Below the pieces are notes generated by a model. That model was not told where the DNA came from and did no database searches. It was given only the letters and a program-made list of their open reading frames with translations. Below are positions 55,398 through 64,000 of a DNA stretch of 64,000 nucleotides, piece after piece. The DNA comes from Acanthochromis polyacanthus. Taxonomy: Eukaryota > Chordata > Actinopteri > Pomacentridae. Every line of letters starts with the position of its first letter. The first letter of the stretch is position 1. Where the stretch lies: contig NC_067115.1 in the NCBI RefSeq assembly GCF_021347895.1, positions 12,967,876-13,031,875 of the forward strand. The letters run 5' to 3'. The position numbers and the translations under genes were made by a program.

Positions 55398-55709
55398 CAT
55401 GCAGAGCATTACGTCGATATCATTGTGTAGCAGGTGTATTTATAACAGACCAACAGCGCCCCCCAGCGGCTGGCAGGCAGCCAGACCCCCACCCGGTGAT
55501 GTCTGGGGTTCGGTAACGGGATCGCAGGTTCAACCGTCAGTCCATCTGGTGAGTGGAGGTCGGTCATCAACAGTTTTGTCCCGTGTTTTATGCATCATTC
55601 ACATTTCTGAGGCCCATCGTTCATCCAAACCTCAGACATTTTGCCTCTCTGAAAACAATCTGACTCCTCCATCAGTTCCTCCTCACCGGCTTTTTGTTTG
55701 CCGTCCGTC
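55398..55709 (+). promoter_or_regulatory. panx1: panx1 upstream region and 5' UTR
   Basis: CpG and GC content rise between 55440 and 55730, ending at the panx1 start codon. The promoter must lie here or just upstream in the foldback element, unless an extra 5' exon exists. Confidence 0.4.
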
Positions 55710-58700
55710 ATGGCGATCGCCCACGTCGCCACGGAGTACGTGTTTTCCGACTTTTTGCTCAAGGACCCCGCGGAGAAGAAGTACAAAGGGGTGCGTCTGG
55801 AGCTGGCAGTGGACAAAATAGTCACGATCCTGGCGGTGGGGCTGCCTTTGTTTCTCATCTCCCTCGCCTTCGCTCAGGAGGTGTCAGTGGGTGAGTGGAT
55901 GTGACAGCATCATGTGTACAGCAATGCAGGAAAGCAAAGCAGCTTAATTTATCACGAGATTTTAATGCAGAGGCTGGTAAATCAGTGTGATGTTATTATG
56001 CAGAAGCACAGAGGTGTGAAAACTGAAGAAGGTGTGGTTTAAGTCTCCACCCTGCTGCCTCTGTAACACCCACACTGGGGAAAAAAGGTTAAAAATGAAT
56101 TAAAATTATTACTTTTTGACAAACTAAACAGCTTTGGCCTGTTGTATTTTGATTTTTTTTTTAATTTAGAGTCAATGTGTAAATTGATTTTATCTGGAAT
56201 GTAACAAGGAAAAATCTGTGAAATAACAGTCTAACATTTTTTTTGCCAAATTTTGTACTTAATATACATTATTTCTTCTTTCAAACAACAGCAAAGATCT
56301 GTAAAATAATGACGTTTTTGTAGTCAGCATGTAAATTCATGCCTTTTCCCCCTGTGATTTTACCAAATATTATCTGTAATTTAACAATACTGGAAAATCT
56401 GTAAAACAACTATCATTTTTAAAATTTTTGGTACACATTTTTTTTTCTCAGATATGTTTGATTGTTTTTCTGTTGTAAATGCTGTAATTTCAAACGTAAA
56501 AGAACAACTACAGATTTTTTGATGTACAGATTTTTTTTCTTTGTTTTTATAGTTAACATGTAAATTAATATCCATCCATTTTTTACTAGATACTATCTGT
56601 AATTTAGCAAAACAGGGTGAAAAAAATTACACTTAATATACATAATCTTCCTTCAAATAATAGCAAATGTCTATGTTTTTATTTCAACCTTAAAAAATAA
56701 AGGAAAATCCATAATTTTACTTAGGAGCTATGAAAAAAATTACAGTTAAGATGAATAATTCTAGATGTTACATCCTTCACTGCTGCTGCCGATGACGATG
56801 ACGGTGAAACCTTGCGAGAAGCTTCACATAGTAGCACTATTCTAAACAGAGAATGTAGCTCCACTTGCATTTTCATAAATCTACGTAATCCTCTTAGGGT
56901 CATAATGCACATTGTCTGTGCAGCTTCTGTCTTCAGAATGCTGTCCTGCTAAAGGACCGGGATACTTAGTGATGATGGATCCATTAGTCTGTAAGTCTTA
57001 AGTGAACTACTACTGTGCTTCCAGGACTGAAACACGTTGTGGTTGAGATCCAGCATTGATTTTCCCCAATAGATATAGTACAGCAGTCACAAAGGAAGAG
57101 AAGAGAGGAAAGAATGGTTAAATTACAGAAATATGAGACTTGGTATGACTTTTTTCACAGCAGATATTCTCACTTGTTAGTGAGGATAAAGCACATGTTT
57201 TCTAGCTTTTTTTCTGTGTCTGAGAGGTGTTACTAATATACTGCATTCTCTAATTGTATCTGTGGTGGTGACGAACACACATCTTTAGTTAAAACACAAT
57301 GCAACAGGCAGCATATATCTGTCTCACATCTGTCACTTTATTATTTAAACCTTCCTTTTGTGATCTGTAAAAATTGCATTTTGTACAAAAGCGGATCCAT
57401 TCATCAGGGCAGCAGCATTAAATAATTAACAAAAAATTGAAAAGGTCCACATAAAGGGGAACAGCAAATAATGGGAAACAACAGCAATTACAACCAGAAG
57501 TAACAATTCAAAGTGATCTACAGTACAGGGTCCACACTTCCTCTATCTTCCTTTTAAAATCTCAGTGATGCATTTGCCATTTCGCATAACCAAATTATGC
57601 TTTATTACAGAGTCCATTTTCTAGATTAACATTTTTATTTTATAATCACCATTTCAAACTACCCAGTGTTTTTATGCTAATTATCAAAAACAAATAGCCA
57701 TGAGCAGATCAAGTTCCTAATAGCATTAAAAAAAGCCTGAGAAACAGTGAGAGATGCTTTTCCAATATCTGCCAAGTTTGATATATAACCACAAAGAATG
57801 CTAAAATAATGACCACACTGATTGCCTACAGCTGAGAGAAGCAAAAAGGTTGAATAGCTGTCTCCTGGAATCTGACTTTGTCTGGCATGATCCAAGAATT
57901 AAACATACTTTATATACAGTCATCCCTGATGTCATGTTTTAGTTTCAGTTCTTCTGCTCACATTTTTAATTCCTGATGTGCATTAGAGGATCTAACAGGA
58001 ACAGGAAATCACCCAGCAATGCATTTTATTTAATGCCTTCAGGGACTCAAGCTCAGTCAGTCTTTCAAAGTTAAACATGTGTTTCTCGATTATAATAATC
58101 TTTCATTTCTATATTTTTTTAAAAACAGCATGTAACTGCAAATCAGGCAAAGCACCCATTAATACACACAAATCATCCAGAGTAGGTGTCGTTGTTTCTC
58201 TCTCTGGTGTCCATGATGTGCAGGTGAAGGAGAAATGTCCGTGACACTGACTTTCTTTAAAAGTATTTTATTAAAAGAAAGAGCAGCATCAGTACAGACA
58301 GAAGCTGCCTGGAAGGAGCCGGCCAATTGAATCCTCCTTGCTGGACAATGACCAGCAATCAGGTTTTATAGGTTTTCAACATATAGGAGGGGTTAAAACA
58401 AATGGTTCTTTATTGCCTACCATATGGGGAAAGCAGCGAGCATCCCCAAACAAACCCCCCTTCTCTACAGCAGCTGAAGAATCCCTAAATCAGTGTTTTG
58501 GACAGAAGAACCCTCATAAAAACACCTCCAGCAGGGCTCTGTAAACAGGAGAACACTTTCCCATAGCATGGGTTAAATTAGTCACACATCTAATGCAGGT
58601 TCCATCTGTGGTCAGAGACACCTCACAAAGAACCGACACTACATATAACAAACAGCTCATATCAAATACTAGAACAAACAAAACAGATTCTATACTACTA

Positions 58701-61700
58701 ACTTATTAAGTAATACATGTAACAGATCAGATACCACATAGGTGAAGTGAAAATGATCATCTCATGACAGTAGCTTGTCAATGAGTGTGATAAATCAAGC
58801 AGGAAGTGAAAAGTCAATTCTAGCACTCGATGTGATTACTGGGAACAGAAAAATGGGCCGAGTAAAGATGTGAGTGACTTTGACAAGAACCAAATCAAGA
58901 TGGCAGCTGGGTCAGAGAAAGATTTTTAGTTCATACACATTAAACTCACTGTATCTATGCCAATGTGCTACAAATATTCTAGAACTCGTATCTTTGCTTC
59001 AGTTTGGAACCGGCTTCCTTTTCATACATGCAAGTGTGACAGGTAAGAGAGCTGGGACCGTTTGGTTGGAAAGAAAACAGGGGAGAGGGCTGGATCGTGA
59101 GACGTTGTCCTGGGATGGGACAGGAGTAGCAGAGGAGGGTTTCAGAGTGACGGAAGTCAGAGGGTTCACTGACCTATGAGGTACTTTTAGTAGTACCAGG
59201 CACTGAAATGAACAAGAAATTGAGGAAAACAAGGGCGGTCTAATCATTTTTTCCATGACTGTAGTTATGAACTTGTCTCACTGCTCAGTTTCTGTGCATC
59301 CATAATACACATACACCCCCTGTCAAAAGTTTTAGGACACTTTCTCATTCAAATAAAGTAGAACCTGTCCTACAACTTTTGACAGGGGGTGTATCTACCA
59401 AATTTGGTACACATATGCAGCACATCAGGCTGAACAAAAAAAGTCAGTGACAGCCACATTCCAAACCCAACAGGAAGTGAGCTATTTTGTGCTGAATGTC
59501 AGATTTTGCCCATTTTTCATTTTTTTCTAGAGCGAACTCCTCCTAGGGGGAAATTCCAATTCACCTCAAATTCGGCCAGTACATACAGGAGGCCTTAATG
59601 ATCCAAAGTTATTAAAATCTTTTTCCAAAGTCAAAAGGTGTGTCTGTGGCGGCCTCTGGAATTTTGATCCTTCGCCATGAAATTTCAAATGCTGTGTAAA
59701 TGCCCTGAACATGCTCCAATCTGCCTGAAACTTTACATGTATGATCAGATTCTTGCCCTGATCACATCCATATGATGAAATACACCCCCTGTCAAAAGTT
59801 GTAGGACAGGTTCTACTTTATCTGAATGAGACAGTGTCCTAAAACCTTTGACAGGGGGTGTATGTAACAACTTGAAGGTCTTATTTATTAAATTATTACT
59901 GAGTTGTGAGTCAACTGTGTTTTTGGCATGAATTTTTTTTCTTTAAATAAATTCCATATTTTACTTTCAATTGTTATGGTAAGGAGAATGTTTTTTTTCT
60001 AGTCTTGGAACCTATTTTATTGGATTCCTTGACCCCAAAAATGTACATTTTGACACAAAGTTTGTCATTCTAGCTATAACAGAAACAAAGATTCGGGCCT
60101 CTGAAGTATGGCCAAAATGTGATCTCACTTGTGTCTTAGCATAAATTTATTTCTATGGCCCTAAGGTACTTCCATGCCAAAGGAAGCCTTTGCATCATAA
60201 CTTGAAGTCAAAAATCACTTAACCTCCCAACTATTAAGATCTATTTTCTCTTAGCTATGAAAGTTGCATATGCTGCAGATATCACTAAAAACATAACAAT
60301 GCTAAAGATAGTTTTTTAAAAAAAAAAATAGAAGTTAAAACTACTCTTTCTAGGCAAAAATAATGACAGAATGAATCACAGCTGTGACAGTTTATGTGAT
60401 TATGACTTATCAAATCAATCACTTTTTGTTGGTTGTTTGCACTTTTACAAAACTTGTAATAGTTAGGGGTGAAGTAGATGTAATAAAAGCAGATATCCTT
60501 TACATAAAGTGTTAGTAGTAAATCAGGTATAACTGATAGTTGGTGGACTTTATGCCATAATTGGAAAACACAGACAAAGGCATTATTCACTCTGTAACCT
60601 CATACCATGGCAGCCACTGCACTGCAAAAATACTACTGTCTGTTGAGTGTCTGGGTCATTTGTCAATTGTAAATGCCTCGTTAGAATCCTCTCGTACCCC
60701 CACCAAAATAAGGGATAATTACTATCACAATGTATGCTGAAAACATTGACCAAATTAGGCCATGACTGCAGAAGAAGGAATGCTTGCACTGGTGTTATTT
60801 TCTTCTCCTTCTGTTTGCTGAGTTAACAAATTACCCATCAGCTCTGATTCTTCATTTTCTTCATCCAGGTACCCAGATCAGCTGTTTCGCTCCCTCTAGT
60901 TTCTCCATGAGACAGGCTGCATATGTGGACTCTTTCTGCTGGGCAGCAGTGCAGCAGCAGGCTGACAGTTCACCAATGTGGCTACACAAGGTACAGTGCA
61001 GGCTTCACGGAGCATGATGGTGAGGTGGTGGGATGATCGATACAGTAAACAGATACAACCCACCAACAGTACTGAAACTGCAAAGAAGGTGCACAACTTC
61101 GTTAACCTGCTAAATCCTCCAGCAGATTATGGGTGTTTTTCACTCTTATCACATTTTTCCTCACTGTGGGCTAATTTTTTCATTGCAATATAAGGTAGAG
61201 CACTTTGGAAACAGCACAGTCATGGCTAGAAGCAGAGAGAAAAGAGTTTATCTCGCAGAACCACAGTTCAGAATACACATTTATAGGTTCATGCATAGAT
61301 TACATATGACATACACGACCTCCTTATGATGAGTGACTTGTACTTCCAGCACTGTCTTTACAGAAGCTCATTTATTCATACGTAGAAATGCTCCTGTGAC
61401 ATATACACACCAGACAACCTCATGTTTCCTTTCACATGTTTTCCCTACCAGACACTATATTACATCACATGTTGTTGATCAGATACAACTCAAAATTGTC
61501 TTCTTTGCAGTGTGACGTGGTCATATTATCATAAATCATAAAGCAGAAAAAACAAAAGTTGATTCTTCTTTTTGTAAAAAAAAAAAAAAATTAAACATAA
61601 TGAATGACATTTTTCTAAGGAGTGTCACTCATACTGGAATAAATAGGTAAATATATACTATACATATTTCACTACTTACATTTTGAAGTTGTTTCCTTAC

Positions 61701-62449
61701 TCATTTCTTATTGGCTCTATGCAAACATAGTCTGCAGTTCAGCCAAATAGTGCCTGAGTTTTGTCAAATTACTGTTGTGAATCACTTATAGCTCCTCGGT
61801 TATCCCGACCAGCACCAAATTTTTATTTTTTATTGATGTTTTTCATACAAATTAAGATATCATGCCTGTGAAACTTGTTGGTGGGTTTTGGGTTCAACAG
61901 GTTAAAAAGAAGGAAGATCAAAGCGCTTGGAAACATGTAAAACTTGGGTTGAAACTGATGATTATTTTCATTATTAATTAGTCTGCAGCTTATCTTCTCC
62001 TTGTTCGCTAGTTATGCTTTATTTACCCTATCACTTTATTTTTTAGGCAGCAGTCTCAGTAATAAGCTTAAACCACTCTGTAAATGCTGACCCACGTGGG
62101 CTCTTCCAGTTGTAAACATCTACATGTGGTGTATTTTAAAAGGCTAAAAGACTATTATAGGGATTTTTATATGATATGAAAGTGACGTTTTGTTCTGCTT
62201 TTTAATATATTCTTCTGTCGTGTTTCTTCTGTGTCTCTGACATCCTCAGTTCTTTCCATACATCCTGCTCTCACTGGCCATCCTTCTCTACATCCCGGCC
62301 TTGCTCTGGCGTTTCACAGCAGCTCCGCACATCTCCTCTGACCTCAGCTTCATCATGGAGGAGCTGGACCGCTTTTACAATCGTGCCATCAAACTAGCCA
62401 AGAATCTGGCATCTTTAGATAGCAATGATTCGGTAGAAGACACCCAGAG
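55710..62449 (+). CDS. panx1: Pannexin 1, first three coding exons (partial)
   Basis: Pannexin 1 forms large-pore plasma-membrane channels that release ATP. Exons: 55710-55890, 60869-60990 and 62250-62449, GT/AG throughout; 503 nt, 167 complete codons, with the rest beyond the right edge. The product starts [20 protein letters not shown], as pannexin 1 does. The first membrane helix is at about 36-57 ([19 protein letters not shown]) and the second at about 102-122 ([22 protein letters not shown]). First-loop cysteines C66 and C84 are conserved. Residue 74, a pore-lining Trp in human PANX1, is Met here; Arg75 is kept. The cytoplasmic part begins [25 protein letters not shown]. Teleosts have two panx1 copies; I cannot say which this is. 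Confidence 0.92.
56090..56710. repeat. Short-unit AT-rich repeat in panx1 intron 1
   Basis: Recurring CTGTAATTTAACAA..AAAATCTGTAAAA and GTCAGCATGTAAATT..CC blocks (for example at 56200, 56285, 56370, 56545) with gradual divergence. They look like an old tandem array or several copies of one small element. Confidence 0.5.
56711..58799. other. panx1: panx1 intron 1, middle part
   Basis: No exon was found. The stretch 58190-58780 has a change in composition and could hold an old retroposon or LTR piece (TATTTTATTAAAAGAAAG with CAGTACAGACAGAAGCTG), but I see no terminal repeats and do not claim it. Confidence 0.35.
58800..58925 (+). pseudogene. Fragment of a Tc1-like transposase coding region
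   Basis: ATGGGCCGAGTAAAGATGTGAGTGACTTTGACAAG resembles the start of a fish Tc1-like transposase (MGKRKDLSDFDK type), with a stop and frame changes; AAGATGGCAGCTGGGTCAGAG continues the similarity. It probably comes from the family seen at 19547, 24580 and 26030. Dead. Confidence 0.55.
59312..59393 (+). mobile_element. 82-bp mini-transposon, copy A
   Basis: Both ends read TACACCCCCTGTCAAAAGTT in inverted orientation, and TA borders each side. The copy is 82 bases in total with no coding space. An inverted copy lies 387 bases downstream. Confidence 0.8.
59781..59862 (-). mobile_element. 82-bp mini-transposon, copy B (inverted)
   Basis: The reverse complement of copy A, the same 82 bases long, with only a few differences. 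Together the two flank a 387-base unit at 59394-59780 that also looks repetitive (TACATGTATGATCAGATTC type). Confidence 0.8.
59863..60868. other. panx1: panx1 intron 1, distal part
   Basis: No exon, RNA gene or recognised repeat. The AT-rich sequence runs up to the exon 2 acceptor TTCATCCAG. Confidence 0.4.
60991..62249. other. panx1: panx1 intron 2
   Basis: Nothing beyond splice signals was recognised. A run of about 14 A is at 61577-61590. Confidence 0.4.
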
Positions 62450-62980
62450 GTTTGTTGCCACCTAGCATCAACATTTTTCAGTCTTTCTTCACGATGTGCT
62501 GTTGCCATGTTTAAAGTGATGCTCTACCTCTCTCATTTTATATTCTATCCTAAACTACATGAATCAATTGTAGTAAAAGCTGTCCCAAACTGGGAACACC
62601 TGGAAATTTGCAAACACAACAATGATCTGCGAAGCCATCAGTTTATACATTCAGCAGATAGGGAGTCCGCATCAACCTATCAGTTTTGTCAACATCATCT
62701 CCTGAGGAAATTTTCTCCCTATTTAGATACTACAGGCTTCATTTATTGTTTATTATACTTACCAGCTAGTTGCTAATTTTGTCCCTCTGCACTGTAGTGC
62801 TGGGTAGGCAGTGTGGTGAGGATTTGTAGTTAGGAACAGCTTCTTGTTGCATCTGTAAAGGAGTTTCAGGAGGATATTTCTGATCTTTGGCATCCCCCAG
62901 TGGTAACAAAGATGATACTGTGTCAGTCAGCACTGCATGCTGTTACCCCTCCTCCTGGAGACACAGATCAAATAGGAAAT

Positions 62981-63240
62981 TACACTCAACAAAAATATAA
63001 ACGCAACACTTTTGTTGTTGCTCCCATTTTTTATGAGATGAACTCAAAGATCTATAACTTTCTCCACATACACAAAATCACCATTTCTCTCAAATATTGT
63101 TCACAAATCTGTCTAAATCTGTGATAGTGAGCACTTCTCCTTTGCTGAGATAATCCATCCCACCTCACAGGTGTGCCATATCAAGATGCTGATTAGACAC
63201 CATGATTATTGCACAGGTGTGCCTCAGACTGCCCACAATA
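62981..63240 (+). mobile_element. Single left arm of the long-inverted-repeat Tc1-like element
   Basis: Starts TACACTCAACAAAAATATAA and matches the left arm of the foldback MITE at 30811-31021 almost base for base, continuing through the spacer CAGGTGTGCCTCAGACTGCC before breaking off at 63240. The right arm is absent, so it cannot move by itself. Confidence 0.85.
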
Positions 63241-63347
63241 AACATGATATTTTTTCTCTGAAAAACAACATGCTATAAAACAAAGCATTTTTGTACTTTC
63301 ATTCAAAGCTGCTCTATTTGCTTTGTTTTCTTTCCATCATTTCTTTC

Positions 63348-64000
63348 AGTACTGAGCCCTAAACTTTTTAATCTCTTTATTAATGATATTTGTAAAACAT
63401 CTCAATTCCTGAGATTTATTTTATTTGCTGACGATACAAATGTTTTTGCATCAGGAGATAATTTACAGCAATTGTTACAGAAAATCACATTGGAAGTTGA
63501 AAAAATTAGCAAATGGTTCAAGCAAAATAAATTATCACTAAATGTAAATAGAAGTAAAGTAATGATATTTGGTAATAGTAGCTTTAAGGCTCACGATACA
63601 ATTCAGATTGATGGTACAGATATAGAGAGAGTGCATGAGACAAAATTCCTTGGAGTCATAATTGATGATAGAATTATGTGGAAACAACATGTAAAATATA
63701 TCTCGATTAAAATATCGAGAAGTATTTCAATTATGGCCAAAGCGAAGCATTTTTTAAATAACAAATCCCTTCATTTACTATTTTGTTCTCTGATTTCTCC
63801 TTATTTAAATTACGGTGTTATAATCTGGGGAAGCACATATATGAGTACATTAAAACCATTACTCATACTACAGAGAAGAGCTGTTCGTTTAATCCACAAG
63901 GCCCACTTTCTGGAACACACAAACCCATTATTCCTAAAAATCCAAACTTCTAAAAATGTATGATATTGTGGAATTTCAACTGGCTCAATTTTTATTCCTA
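63348..64000 (+). pseudogene. LINE reverse-transcriptase remnant, runs off the window
   Basis: From 63348 the frame reads VLSPKLFNLFINDI then FILFADDTNVFASG, the FADD catalytic motif of non-LTR reverse transcriptases, followed by WFKQNKLSLNVNRSKVMIFG, FLGVIIDD and SPYLNYGVIIWGS, the usual order of the palm end and thumb in CR1/L2/Rex-like elements. The frame stops at 63963, but one base over the reading continues as KMYDIVEFQLAQFLF, so a one-base frameshift near 63950-63958 broke it. The 5' half is missing. It lies in panx1 intron 3. Confidence 0.85.

Overview
The window is animal nuclear DNA from a bony fish, most likely a spiny-rayed teleost. Six split genes with GT/AG introns encode vertebrate orthologues, and the space between exons is filled with DNA transposons, MITEs, LINE pieces and long microsatellites typical of teleosts. 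I cannot name the species.

Layout, left to right: the 5' end of ddx17 (minus strand, running off the left edge, with an open Tc1-type transposase in intron 2); ntan1 (plus, complete, divergent from ddx17); mpv17l (plus, complete); bmerb1 (plus, complete, about 18 kb with long repeat-rich introns); marf1 (minus, complete, 26 coding exons, tail-to-tail with bmerb1); an AT-rich intergenic stretch; and the first three coding exons of panx1 (plus, running off the right edge). The last 650 bases hold a LINE reverse-transcriptase remnant inside panx1 intron 3. Each exon chain was assembled by hand: donor and acceptor dinucleotides are present and reading phase carries through every junction. Predicted lengths are 307 aa (ntan1), 215 aa (mpv17l), 199 aa (bmerb1) and 1821 aa (marf1).

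The run ntan1, mpv17l, bmerb1, marf1 matches the gene neighbourhood known from human 16p13.11, whereas the flanking genes ddx17 and panx1 lie on other human chromosomes. This is an old vertebrate linkage block with lineage-specific edges, not an operon. The proteins act separately: N-degron deamidation (ntan1), mitochondrial or peroxisomal membrane function (mpv17l), a bMERB coiled-coil protein with a C-terminal CaaX box (bmerb1), an oocyte RNA-silencing nuclease (marf1), an ATP-release channel (panx1) and an RNA helicase (ddx17).

I found no wholly new system. The points most worth a second look are the open Tc1 transposase with a changed residue pair beside its catalytic Glu, a three-copy tandem repeat of about 290 bp in bmerb1 intron 1, the CaaX end of bmerb1, the closely abutting bmerb1/marf1 polyadenylation signals, Met in place of the pore-lining Trp74 in panx1, a foldback element just upstream of panx1, and a mirrored pair of 82-bp mini-transposons in panx1 intron 1.
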